This document shows, one piece after another, positions 24,726 to 37,483 of a DNA stretch of 64,000 bases. A program made the translations under genes and the position numbers. Each line of letters begins with the position of its first letter. Within the stretch, counting starts at the first letter, position 1. The notes under the pieces are model-generated. The model was not told the origin of the DNA. It saw nothing but the letters and a program-made list of their open reading frames with translations, and did no database searches. The DNA is from Acanthosoma haemorrhoidale (taxonomy: Eukaryota > Arthropoda > Insecta > Hemiptera > Acanthosomatidae). The DNA is taken from contig OV884015.1 of the NCBI GenBank assembly GCA_930367205.1, positions 34,587,288 through 34,651,287 on the forward strand, in the 5' to 3' direction.

Positions 24726-24766
24726 ATCTGATTCTGCCGGTCTAGCCGGTAGCAGCCGGTTATATA
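24726..24766 (-). promoter_or_regulatory. Core promoter of cuticle gene 3 (TATA and initiator)
   Basis: TATATAA at 24766-24760 on the minus strand is followed about 32 bases later by a TCAGATC initiator-like motif, and then by the Met-Phe-Lys microexon at 24710. It has the same layout as the other two cuticle genes. Surrounding DNA is rich in repeated CCGGC/GCCGG motifs. Confidence 0.7.
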
Positions 24767-24863
24767 GTCTAAGGCGCTCTGTCATCGGCCAATTATCCCG
24801 ACAGCTTTCTCCACATATTCCATAGCCAAACTTTTTACATAATGGTGCCCAAAATTTCTGCGG

Positions 24864-25330
24864 GTGACACAAACGAGGAGTTGGAAGTGCGACAGTAAGA
24901 CCTCAAAGTGCCGGGCCGCAAAGAGAATCCCTGTGGTGCAGTCATCCCATTGTCTGGGAAGAGATTCCGACGCCCACCTGCGCCTTCCTTTCTTCGGGTC
25001 TGCAAGCCCTCGTCGTCTGCGTGTTGTGCATCTTGCGTTTGTAGTCAGACGTTTAGTGATTTAGTAACCGGACTAGACCCGTATCTAAATCTTGTAGCAT
25101 CAAACGAATGCGAGTTCCATGAAACATTCCCACATCCAAAACCTGCAGTAAACTCCACCTTATACAGTAACACTCTTCCAAACAATCCTCCTCGTCACCT
25201 AAAGTGGTGGAGCCACAGGATTCTTATAAATAGATATGTAAGTCCTGAGATAAAAGCCCAGGCTACCGTCCATAACCATATCCAGAGTGGCTGTGGCTCT
25301 CTTACCATATTACAGGTCTTCGCTACATAG
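24864..25330 (+). other. GC-richer block with an unassigned open frame
   Basis: About 450 bases with higher G+C than the surroundings carry a 140-codon plus-strand frame (24908-25330) overlapped by a 66-codon frame. The translation has no recognisable domain, no signal peptide and no splice sites that I trust. It may be a remnant of a retroelement leader or gag region. It sits directly upstream of the cuticle gene 3 promoter, so regulatory DNA is another possibility. Confidence 0.3.
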
Positions 25331-25548
25331 CGAAACGCTCGGATATTCTCAGAGTCAGGTAGGGTGAGCTTCTTTGCTTATCGTGTATAAAATAAGAATT
25401 GAAATTATTATTGCTTGGTAAGCAAATTGTAATTTTTCAAATAAAGAATTATTGTAATTTAGTTACGTGATATACATTACTAAAGCAGCAGCTCTCTTAA
25501 TGGATCTGTAATTTTCGTTCACATATAGCTCTATTTACTGATTTATGA

Positions 25549-25585
25549 GAGAGAGAGGAACAGAGAAAGAAAGAGAGAGAGAGAG
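25549..25585. repeat. AG-rich microsatellite
   Basis: An interrupted run of AG dinucleotides (GAGAGAGAGGAACAGAGAAA and onwards). Confidence 0.8.
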
Positions 25586-25692
25586 TGAATTACCGAATTT
25601 CAATTTATGTTATATGGACACAATATATATATTGTTCCTAGACTCTTGAGCCTTTAAACTATAGCTAAAATACAATTAATACATGAAAACAC

Positions 25693-25723
25693 TAAAAGTT
25701 AAAAAACGGTAACTCAAAAACAG
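25693..25723. repeat. 31-bp direct repeat, copy 2
   Basis: Identical to 23833-23863. Here it is itself bracketed by a duplicated AAATACAATTAATAC(A/T)TGAAA, as if a short segment had been inserted with duplication of its flank. Confidence 0.8.
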
Positions 25724-25799
25724 TTATAAAAATACAATTAATACTTGAAAGCTAAAATACCCACTCACTCATATGTTGGAAAACAGATACAAAATCCTT

Positions 25800-28700
25800 C
25801 AATTATAAGACTAATTTCTAATTGACCTTAAGGATAAAATGAATGTGTTAACATATATTCTTCATAGCTGAAACATTATTCACAACCCTCTACTAAAATA
25901 TTGTTGGTATTCCTATGATTTCCAAGAAACCTTCAAGTGCTTTCTTTCTTATATCACTTAATATAGTAAATGTCATAGGGATATAACGCCTAAGCGAATT
26001 TTTTTATTAACATCAGGAATTTATTTGTTATTCTCTGTAGTTGAACGATGGCCCTAGTACAGGTTTATGCTTCAGGATGAAGACGAATAGGTTAACGGAG
26101 ATCTGATATGCATTTTATAAACTATTGCTTTATATTTTATTGGCAATTTAGGTGGCAATGGAAACATCAGTGGAATGGCTGCCTAGCGTTTGGCCCTACG
26201 TAGATTTTATGTAAGTTGTAAAGGTTATGCCCTTAATTAAAATTATTCTGGAGTCATTTAAGTTTATTATTGCCTAAATTAGACGGGGCCTACGTTCGGC
26301 CAATAGAATTGCTTTCATTTTTTCAATATTTATTTTTAAATTTTTAATTTCCGTTCTCTACTTACTGGATTACGTCCGGTAGCCTTTATTGAGAATATTT
26401 TTATTTCCTTGCAATTTACACTAGACACAATATATGTTGGGCTCGCTAGAAGAAAATTTGCTAAATAATGGTAACTTGAGTATATGATCAGTAAAAAGTA
26501 TTTTTGCAAAGATCTCAAGAATGATATTTTTTTTTTTACATGATATTTATCTATTCACGACTGCACATATGGAATAACAACCAATAAACGTGATGTCCAT
26601 TCTGCTGGTGCCGTGTGGGAAAACAACCAGAGATGTCTCCATATAGGTTGATTGTTTTATTATTCTATACCACAGATTACGCACAGAGATGATTGAGATT
26701 TTTTGTATTGGATGTTTCTTGAATCTGAGAAACTCACCCAGATTAGTAGGGTAATTAAGGGTTTATGAATGGTTATGTTGACATGGGACAATTAAAGAAC
26801 CTGTAAAAGTTAAGGAATTAGTATAAATGATACCTGTATGATATGTATAATTGAACATGTAACTGATACAAGTTATCAAAGAAAAAAGAAATGTTCTGCA
26901 GACACAGCCTGAGGCTAGGAGAATCTCTAAAGGCGTGGAATAAGGGGTGGTATGTAAAATAAGGCATGAGGTGCTTGAATATGATAAATCCCAAAACTTA
27001 AAACTAATAAGAACGAAGAAACAATGATTACTATTGTAAGATATAAATTTTATTTTTTGTTTCTTTTATTCTGATAATCGCCTTTTACACCATTTTATCC
27101 TGTTTCTTAATACGAGAAAGAATTACAAAAAAATAGAGGAGGTACTTCGCAGAAGCTCTACGAGCTAACTATAAGCTCTGTGTACTTATCAGTTAGTCCA
27201 TTCCTATCATGCGAAGTCCTCTCTCACAGATTCGTACAAGCTATTCATTGGTCTAGGAAAGATATTTTGCCTAGCCCTACTCTTAAATGGGTAATCTTGA
27301 TATGTCTTTTTCATAACGTTTCCAAAACATCGGCAATCTTTGCCGCTTGATTTCTGTCTTAGACGGATGATCCAGAACCGCCCTAATCGTTTAAGAACAC
27401 CTTTTATCTATATTTTCTTCTTCTTATTTCACTCTTTTCCATAGCTTTCAATTATCTGTCCTTACATTCTCAATAGTTAGTTTATTTGAGGCAAGGCATT
27501 GCTTTTATATGTTGCACTAGCTCTCAGCGTTAGTTCTCACAAATCTTGCCTATGGTATCCTTTTCTTCCAAGTATCTAAAATATATTATATTAATGAAAT
27601 ATATCAGATTAACTTAAATATATTCATTTTCATGTTTATTGCTCGTATTGCCTTTGTTGAAACCAATTAATTTATTTAAAGTAAACAATCATATCACACA
27701 TATCCTTATCTGATAAATTACCAGTCATATTCTCCGCAATGTCGCAGCAACGAGATTCCTCTGAAGAATTCTCATAACAATATTTGTAGCTGTGAAAATC
27801 GAAAACCCATGGAGGACATCAACTAATAGTCCAAGAGATGGATAGTACGAGCTACAAAAATAAGGTGTTGGCGCATAGTAAACCCAATCATACGAAACAC
27901 AGAAAATATGTTTATTTTCAAATTCAATATTAGTTTTCTCCCAAAATAAGAAGCATTTCCTGAGGTAAGTTTGCTTATTAACTAAACATATTTTTTGGCA
28001 ACAACATGAAAAGAAAATGTCCAAGCATTATTTTAAGGTTCTGAGACCAAGATTGTTGTATCATTTGGGCTGCTTTCCTAGATCTCAGCAACTAGCCAAC
28101 AATTTTATTTAAGGAACTATTATCCGTTTATCCAGGGGAAGCTCAAATAGTTTGCCCAACCTTACACTATAATTGGACAGTAAGACACTTACATTGCTGG
28201 TTTTAATGTTGCAAAAAAAGATATTATGCTAGTCTCTTTTCAAGAAACTTTAAGTTTCAAGGATTTATTCGATAAATCGATGTTTTCAATGATAAATCAG
28301 ACCCCGTGTGTCGGTCTACAAGTGTAGTTACAAAGTATCTGCTGGAGTAAAGGTGAAAAGCTAAGTGGTCAATTTTCATGACTCCAGCTTAAACAAATTA
28401 CTAACAAATACCAAGACAAACAGACGAATGAAATCATAAGGGTTTCTTAAGTGATAAATCTTCCATATCTCCACAATATAGCTCATAAATCAATAAGATT
28501 ATCGATAGTTCTAAGATGTCATCTCCAGTCACCAATTGACGGTGTGAACAACTTATTTCATTTGAAATTATTTATATTAATTCATTGAGTGAGGACTTCT
28601 AGAGATACAAACCTATTTTAAAGACTGAATTAATGTAAATAACTTCAAATGTAATTCAAAGTTTTCATACCATCATTTGGGAACTGATGATGAAAGCTTC

Positions 28701-28990
28701 GAAGTGCAAAAACGTTCTTGGACGTTGAACGTTGAATGAACACTACTGTGAAGAGACGGAAGATTAATCATACTTTGCGCATACATGTACTAATCATGTA
28801 TAAGGGTTCCTAATTTTGAAAAAAAAAAACCAATGAACCTCCAAAAAATAATTAAGGCAGAAAGAATAAACTACCATCGTGTTAATGGTGTAGGCAAACT
28901 ACTTTCTATACTCATAGTTTACTTTTGGGCAGGGCGGTAGAAAGGCAGCATCTAATTCGAACATTAAGTTTTTATCCTCCGGCCAGCTCT
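25800..28990. other. Intergenic AT-rich stretch
   Basis: I see no exon with splice sites and no repeat with clear ends. The frame at 27725-28024 (99 codons, minus) has no family resemblance and no coding-like context. Confidence 0.45.
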
Positions 28991-28999
28991 GCAGTACGG

Positions 29000-29535
29000 T
29001 GCCTCACTATATACTCACTTGACTAACAATACAGCCGAAAGTCTCCAGCAATTTCAGAATGGGATCATGAGAGAAGTGGTCAAACATCCCTCTTTCGAGA
29101 GGTTAAAGAACGCCGACCTGCACCCGTGTATTGATGTGCCGACGGTGGATGAGTTCATCCGCCGGAAACACATCAAGTTTTTCGACGCGTTGCAGCACCT
29201 CACAAATCCAGTGTTTAACACTATGACCCCACCGCCCCTCCCAAACCGATGGCAATAGACTGTCAGGGGAAATTTAGGTTAAGAATTAGTATGTAAGTTA
29301 GTTTTTAAGTTTTTTTTTGTTGTGATCAAAAAGGTAAGCCCCTCACCCTGTAGAGTATTGTCAATGAAGCCAAGTCAAGTACATTGTGTATCGTTGTACT
29401 TGTATTGATTATATAACTTCTATGCTAATTCAGACCTTGTATAGAGTGTACCGATGGTACAGGACATATAAAATGTAGTATGTAAATAGATTCGCCTAAG
29501 AATCTATAATAAATAAATGTTTTGTCATTTTTTTT
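29000..29535 (+). mobile_element. 5'-truncated jockey-type non-LTR element, 3' end
   Basis: The frame 29019-29258 ends a polymerase ORF: NADLHPCIDVPTVDEFI...HLTNP matches the C-terminal pattern of jockey-clade ORF2 (N.DLH.DL..P.V...I ... H.N). An untranslated tail follows, ending in AATAAATAAATG and a T-rich stretch near 29530. Everything upstream in the element is missing or decayed. Confidence 0.7.
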
Positions 29536-29547
29536 AAGGGGAATGGG

Positions 29548-29985
29548 GAAAAAAAAACATCAAGTTTTTTGACTCGTTGCAGCACCTAACCAACCCAGTG
29601 TTTAACACTATGACCCGACCACCCCTCCCGCATCGATGGCAACAGACTGTCGGGGAAAAAAAAGGTTAAGAATTAGTATGTAAGTTAGTTTTAAGTTTGA
29701 TCAAAAAGGTGAGCCCCATCACCTTTATTAGTCAGTTTAGTCGAGTCACGTATAATGTATATCATTTTGATTATTTATCTTTTAAATTATTTATCTAGAT
29801 TATTTATCAGATATAAGGAGCAATTATATGATTTTTATAAAATAACAAAACCTGTATATAATGTAGCGATGCTACAGGAAATACAAAAATAATTTGTAAA
29901 TAGATTCGCCTGAGGATCTATAATTGAATATAATTATCTGTAAATTTAAAGGGGCTATGAAAAAATAAAAAAATGAGGTATCATC
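29548..29985 (+). mobile_element. Second 3' end of the same jockey family, in tandem
   Basis: It repeats the previous element from the end of its ORF (CATCAAGTTTTTTGACTCG, AACCCAGTGTTTAACACTATG) through the UTR (GATTCGCCTGAGGATCTATAA), with many substitutions and an A-rich end near 29965. It is closely related to the inverted copy at 44753-44973. Confidence 0.7.
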
Positions 29986-30025
29986 ACCTAGTCTTGTATT
30001 TTGACCTTTTAACTTCAAAAAGAAA

Positions 30026-30165
30026 TTGTTGTTGTAATTCTACCCTCCTTCGAATATATCTGCGCATGCAGAAAGATGAGAAAATTGTAAATCGAAAATT
30101 GTGAATTAGTAAATTGTAAAAATGTTGATAAATAAAGGGGTTATGGGAGGAAAAAAAAAAAGAGG
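30026..30165 (+). mobile_element. 3' tail of a second non-LTR family
   Basis: CTACCCTCCTTCGAATATAT through AATAAAGGGGTTATGG and a poly(A)-like end. The insertion at 38083-38224 is a recognisable relative. No coding part is present, so it is severely 5'-truncated. Confidence 0.6.
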
Positions 30166-30309
30166 TATTTCCTATCGTAAACCAGGTATTTTATGGATGG
30201 ATACAGTAACCCGTGAAAATTTAACTCGTTTTTGGTTTTTTCATTGTTTACTACAGTTTACAGTCTACAGCCTTTATGAAATTGCATTAAAATTGGCCAT
30301 TTAGACCAG

Positions 30310-32940
30310 GGAAGCTAAACTCGCCTTATTGGGAGCGACCCACATATTAAGACGCACTTGTAAGTCCTTTTTATCTAGCAAAATGTTTTCGTTTCTTTTT
30401 ACTGTCATCAAGAAGAATTACTTACAGGTAATCAGCTAAAAATTACGAGCTGATTAAACAAAAAAAACTAAAGCTTCTGACGCAACTGACAACACAAGGC
30501 CTACTCTACTTATCACAAATGACTTTGGTCAAACTTTCAGAAGTCGGGTGTCAGCACACTTGGAAGGTAATAAGTATAATGTAGTCAAACCATAACCACT
30601 GTTGTTACGTTGTCTTCTTAGTTATATATTTTTATTCTTAGTATATTAACTTACGATTAATTGATGTCTGTTCTCCCATTGCGGATTTATAACATACATT
30701 AGTCAAATACTCACCGGCAATAGTATAGGTAAATTTGGTAAAAGCCTTATAACATTAAAATAATAAAGAGCTATTTGATAAACTGATTTTATGTTAGACC
30801 TGTGTTCTTGGCCAGTCATTCGTGCACTTCTGATAGTAAGTGAAACCTTTTTCGGAAGGATGCAAAACAGCGGCTTATTTTTGTTTTCTTCAAACTCATA
30901 TTTAAAGTTGATATGTTTGTTATCAAGCCTGAAGAAAAAGATGCTTTACTATTGAGTATTTATCGCAAAATTGATTATAGACTGCTTGTCTGTATGTAGC
31001 TCGACAGATGTTTTAAATTGGTTTAGTCAATTTCAAAACTCAATAGTAAACACTTATTATGCATGTTGTTTAAACTGCAATAATGGGAAGCATGAGAAAT
31101 AGAATGTATTATAATGCATTTCTCTGACATATGTTTATGAACTAATTATAGACGAGTGCAAAAAAAAAGGTATTGAGAAGGTATTGAGGCCCAAAAAATA
31201 TAAATTGCTAGCTAAAGCCGATTTAAATAGATATTTTCCTATCTATATTTAAGCATTATTTTACAGAAATGTTATGATATTACCATTGGAGGAAGGCAAC
31301 AAAAATAATAAAAAGAATTATGACATTTAAAAAATATTGTTGCATATTTCTAGCAGCTGGTTTTCAAATGGGCATGATTCGTAAAATTATCAGCCACAAG
31401 GAAAAAAATTTATATAGAAGTAATTTAATAAAAGTCCCCTGTTATTAAACATGAGGTGCAGAAAAAAATCATTTCAAAGCTATTAATAAATAATGGATAA
31501 TGACAAAAAAAAATAATATGCAAACCTCTGTAAGAGAAAAAAAAAAAGTTAAAATAAATGATCGTTTATCTGTATTGAGTAAATTAATTTATAGATGGAC
31601 GGACTTAATAAAAAAACAACAACGTGTAGGTACCAGTAAAATAGAATACTTCCTACCCTTAAGCGGCTGGACTCGTGAATATCAGACACGCATCTCGATG
31701 GAGAATAAAATTTCTTTTTATTTCCTCTAAGGTGTGAAAATCAGTAAATAAAGTCTGCTCACAACTTAATTTACTGATTTTATATATATATATATATTAA
31801 TTAGCTGTCTAAGAAAAAAAGTCATATTGACAAGATAAAATCAAGTTTAAAATACTACTTGTTGTGTAAATTGTAACTCAAAGAAACAATTACTGGGAAA
31901 ACTTAATACTATAACCGCAGTCCGTACAAAAACGTGGCCATAGTTTATTATGAAAGTGTCAAGTCGTTTTTTTCAAGTATCTATAAACCTGTTTTGAAAT
32001 GTTTTAGTGTCAACATTGAAAAGCATAACGTCAAACCGTAATTTTAACCTTATCTCCTATTTCTAAATTTTACAGGATCATAAAAAAAAACTGCCTATGC
32101 AAGAATAAGAATCATGTTTCAACTTTTCGCAACTGTGGTATTTTGATCCCAACAAATCAACAAAAAAAAGATTTCTGGATAGGGCCGGGGCTCAATCCCA
32201 GGACAATTTATGGCTATCAAATAATCCCTTTTTATTTTTATAGAATTCAAATAACAAGTAACTTATTGGTTAAATTAGTTCATGTAAAAAAATATTGTCA
32301 ATAGCTGATTAAATTCACAATTTATTTATTTTAATTCTATTTATTGTTAGCGAAATTACCCAGTATTGCCGGGGAAGGTTTAATCAGTTTTATGATTTTT
32401 TAAACGGTTAAAAAAAAATTAAATACTTCTGTACACTAAATGTAGTGACGATAAATAGCAGTTGTCGAGATATTTTATTCCGAAGTTTCTAAAAGATTAC
32501 TACCGATTTTAAATTAAAATGTCTCATACACATTAACCAATGATATTTCAGAGTGAGCTGGACATCCCTTGATTAGGGTTTCAACCCTTTTATCACTTTC
32601 CTTTGAGATGTTAGGAGGAAGAAAATTTAAAAAAAAAAAAATAAATAAATAAATAGCAACACCATGAATTTTCGCTCTTAGCCAAAACGAATTTGAAGGA
32701 ATTAGATACTATTTGTGCAAATTAATCAGTTTAGCATTTTTATTCCCGACCCTTCATACGATTAGCGTACCGGCTAACCAATTCAACCTGCGCGTAGAAA
32801 TTATGGCATTATTACAGTGTATAGAAACTGGAAATGGTTGACTTAATCATAACTTCATATGAAGTCTAATTATACTTGTTTGGCTGATGTCTAATTCCTG
32901 AGAAGCATCTATGTCGGCCGGTATATAGGTATGAATCTCG
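30310..32940. other. Intergenic AT-rich stretch
   Basis: Nothing but AT-rich DNA, a short (TA)n near 31780 and short A-rich frames, for example 31500-31730, that look like chance. Confidence 0.45.
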
Positions 32941-32945
32941 CCAAA

Positions 32946-33190
32946 TCTTTATTGTGATAAAATTACAATCTGCCTCATTGGGCAATAAGTAATTGTGATA
33001 AATTTTCTCATTCATACCATATTTAGAATTCTTCATTCATTCAGCATTTACAAGCAGCCCAGAGGCCTCCCAAATCAACAGGGTTGTACCCTCCCAAAGT
33101 CTTGGGAAGTCCCCCGCGCTCCTCCATCAGCCGCGTCTCCGGATACGAGCAAGTGGAGGTTGATCAAGAGCCCGAGAGCCGGTCACGCTT
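32946..33190 (-). mobile_element. 3' UTR fragment of a jockey-type element, minus strand
   Basis: Read on the minus strand, it ends in GGCAGATTGTAATTTTATCA and CAATAAAG. It shares the UTR segment (GGCTGATGGAGGAGCGCGGG, GGGACTTCCCAAGACT) with the longer copy at 37484. There is no ORF; it is 5'-truncated. Confidence 0.7.
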
Positions 33191-33239
33191 GTTTTGTTTT
33201 TTTGTTTTTTTCATATCTCTCAAAATAATAAAAACAGGA

Positions 33240-36200
33240 TAAGGGAAAATAAAATGGATATTACGGGAATGGGATAAGTAAACAACCATTGTTTTAATGG
33301 AATCCTAATAATTGATTATAAACTACCATCCTTGTGAATATCCTAATATTGCCTACAAGACATTGCTGACGAGTATACACGTATATCTCCAGAGCTTTAT
33401 CGGAATAGCTAATTGAAACTGAGGGAAAGCTATAAATGCAATATCTATAATTGAAACCAGTTGAGACAGTTATGAGCACACTACGGCTCAGGATCTAGTC
33501 TCAATTTAATTTTTTTTTAAAGCACCATTAAATGTCCTTCTTTTTTGCAAAATTATTAGCACATTTCACAACTAAAGTTAAACATTCGGAGAATATCATT
33601 CCTTTTCAATTTCGTAAAAGGACCATTTCCATCTCAAATCGATCATTAATGACTGAGAATTGGCTATTTAGCATATTTAATTCTGCCTAAGTGATATTGA
33701 CTGTCAGGTTAACAAGTTTTGCCAAATAAAAAAACACGGTCAATATTAAATCTAATTACATGAAAAACATAATTATAGATCATTACCTGCTTCTCTGTTT
33801 CGCAAAGTTTGCTGCGGTCTATGGCCCATATTGAAATTTCTCCAGCCTCTGTGGCTGGTTAGACTAATAGAACAGTTCGACACATATTTCGGGGGAAAAA
33901 ACCATTTAATAAAAATTGTCTTTAATTTAATTCCCATGAGTACTCTGTGGCGTAGGATGGAAATGACTTTTTTATTTTACAAATCTTTATCACCCTGGGT
34001 GATAATTTATAGCTAATTTCAAGTCATCGGGGCTTTCATTTTTATTTATTTATTTTCAAAAGACTGCATCATGGTTTCATGGAATACAATATGGTTCCAT
34101 CTGACGAACAATGCGTTTTATTGACCAACATTCGACAATAACGACAGTGCCGTATGGTACTAACACTGATCTAGGTTACCATGATTTAGCATACCTAGCA
34201 GTAAGTTATAACCACAGAGGAAATAATCTAATACTAACACAAGGCATTTAAAAACTAATAAATTGCGTATACTGCTAGTTATTGTTGAAAAATGAACTCG
34301 GACTTTTTTTCTATATAAAAAACAGGCCCAATCACTTGGATCTCCGGAAACAAGAACCGCTTTCAAAATGGAAAGCCCACGTTTCGATAACTCCCTTTTT
34401 TTTTTTGATCGTTCGGTTGATCAGAGACCAATTGTACCTTTCTTACCACCCTCGGAGCCCAAGGGTGTCTAAAAACAAGTTTAAGAGGTTAAGAGGGAGT
34501 ATGTATATTAATTAATTATGACATAAGAAATGTCTACATCTTGAAATCGGCTGATTATGAAATGGTTTTAATACAACAGCGGGAAGTAAAAAAAACAATT
34601 AAGAATAGAAACGTGTAAAATATTGGTGTTGTTTCTAAATTAACTAAATTGTTTCTAAATTAAACTTCCTTAATTGAACTTCTTATCCCCCCCCCATAGT
34701 TGAGGGCACATTAGACATTAACGAAAAAATGATTCAAAGATATTGTTTACGAAACAAACTTTTGCGAACAGCAATAGGAAGGAAGTGAGTAATTAATGTC
34801 GTTAAAAACCGATTTCATTATTTTTTTTTATATTTCGGTAATTTAAAATTTGTTTTTTATCTATCAAGAACACCAAATAGATTTTTTAGAAACACTTAAT
34901 ATGTATTAAAGAAGCGGGCTCTGGTAATTAATTGATAAAATAATTAATAAAAAATCTCTCGAGTTTATCTACATTATTCGTCCTTTAAGTCAATATCAGT
35001 TTTGGAAAATATATAATAGTAAAATAAACATAAAAGAATAGGTGTGGCCAAGATTCATCTAGGATTAACAATTCCACATTATCTCGATAGATACAAAGCT
35101 ATACCATAAGATGTATTCGTTAAAGGGTTATTATCAACGTTATAATAACTAACAATTTAAAAAATCCTTGGTGGACATCTCACGAAGAAGGTTTTAGGTG
35201 GCACTGAGCTATGAGAGTGATTTCACAGCAAAGTTATCTCTCAGCCTTAATTTCGGTTTTAAGAGTTTCACTACTATTTTATCCATGTAGCTACTCGTTG
35301 ATCTACATGAGGCCAAGCGACTCTTGACCAATTGTATCCAAAAAAAAAAAATCATAATGGGAGCCACAAATCGAACACAGACCTCCGCAGTTTGAACTTG
35401 TTAAAATAAATTTGGACCCAACTTAAAGATCCAATCCAGAAGATTAATCAGGTTCTTTGAAACCACACTACTTATCTGATAAAAGGTTCTTGCCTTTGGT
35501 TCAAGATCCTCTCCATTAGTTTACAAGCAAAAAGTAATTATACTTTTAATGTTATTAAATATTAGCTGTCCATCAAATTTATTAACGGGCTACATTTTGA
35601 CTTACTATGTACGCCTTCATCAGGTCCTACTGTTAGTAACTTAATATCAGCCTTCAACCTCCTCGTACTCATCCGATCTATATGAAAATCTAACATCTCT
35701 CTCAAATTAAGTTCAAAGTCAGTGTCACACTAAATTCGTCCACTCGTAAAGTATGTAACAATGAACTCGTCACTTATAATACCTACTAAGTCAAATAAGA
35801 CACTCTTTTAGGAACAGGCGTGTTGGCAGTACACGTACGATGACACCCCAGGAGTAAGTAAGGACCTTGCAAGATGCATCAATGGGCTAGTAAACAGGAA
35901 CATAGGATCTGGGTCAAGAGTAGCCTGGCGGAAGAGCGAATCCAGTCGATGCTTACATAAGCGCAAGGTCGTTCCACTTTCTCCGGGGCTGATCGCTGCC
36001 CAATCCAAGCCCTGTCCGCTCAGGTCGGCGGTCAGTCCTAATTATTTCCCTTGCCGGCGAATGATACTTAATGAGTGGACATTATCGCCACGAGAGAATC
36101 GGCTCGCCTTCGGGGTCTTGATGAAAATGAGGAGTTGCGCAACAATAAATAATAAGTGTGTGATTAGAGGACCAAGAGTGAAATGCTTCAGCCCCAAATG

Positions 36201-37480
36201 AGAGAGGTTTTGCTACCTACTCTGAAATCTGCTTGAAACAGCATAACAAAGGACAAGGGACTGGAACAGGGAGCACTGTCATAATAGTAGCTATTCTGCA
36301 ACTAGCCTTAAACGCACCAGCTCCAGATTTGTCTTATGAGCCCGCTTTGGTGCCTAGTAGATTAGATCTTACTTTCACCTGAAAGATAGCTGATCAGTAG
36401 TTTTCCACTTACAATGCCCATATCGATCGCAACCAATATAATTTATTTTCATCCACCAGACAGGTGAAGTGAGAAATTTTTAAATTAAAGCGTTTGTGGT
36501 CGTGATCGTGACACGTACAGAAGAGACGTGTTTCTTATTTAAATCCTTTCTTGTTTTGGTTATTATAGTAATTATTAGAATTTAAAGTTTGATAGCGTTA
36601 TTTATCAATAAGTCCCAAGAGGCATAGTTTGATTGATCAGATTGGCTACTGACTGATATCTACTAAGTTCCTGTTTTCTGCTCCAAATCGCTGGTGGCCA
36701 TCGTTAGAATTATTGAGCACATAGCAATAGGAATCGCAGTACATCAAACCATTGAAGCATTAGTTTATTTTAGTAAAAGAACAAGTCTTATAATCTGTTA
36801 TTTTTTTATTGGTAAACTGTGTAACAGCTACCAAAAAGTCTTGTTTTGGAATCCTTCCTTTCGGGCCGTTTTCATCTTTTTTTATTTATGATAAACATTA
36901 ACTGGTTGCCTTCTGTAACAAACAACCACTGCTTCATCCAAAGAACCTGGAAATACTATGGTGATAAACTAATAGAAAGACAAACCATTCAAGCTCAAGA
37001 GGTTTGAATAATCATTACATATAGTAATCCAAGGTTGTCATGTACCACACGTTGAGGTTGGCATGTGTACACTGTGTTCTTCGTTCCATAAATCCAGTTG
37101 ACTTGAAAGATCCGTTTCCCCTCGTCGCAGTTATGTGATCCTATTGCCTTATATTGCCAATTTCTGGTATTTTTCTCAATTCATAGATTATAACACTATA
37201 AAAGTATTTTTAAAACATAGTCTCTATTAACAGTAATAGACTTACAAGGCTGGGAGCTACAAATAAAATATAACATAAAAGACGCTATTCAATCAAGTAG
37301 GTATAAGTGACTTATTGTGCAACAGTTTTTAAATTTTAATTTAAATTTCTAGACAATTAGATGCAATGGTGTGTGGACTAATAATAGCCTGTTTTGTATT
37401 ATCAAAAAGATAACAATAAAACTTTCAAGACTAGGAAAAACTAACAAAAGCTCATCTTAATAATGAGTAACTTTTAATTA
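33240..37480. other. Intergenic stretch without a defensible gene
   Basis: Mostly AT-rich. A nine-base C run is at 34687-34695. A G+C-richer patch at 35810-36120 holds a 66-codon minus-strand frame with no domain; it may be an old transposon fragment. Confidence 0.4.
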
Positions 37481-37483
37481 ACA

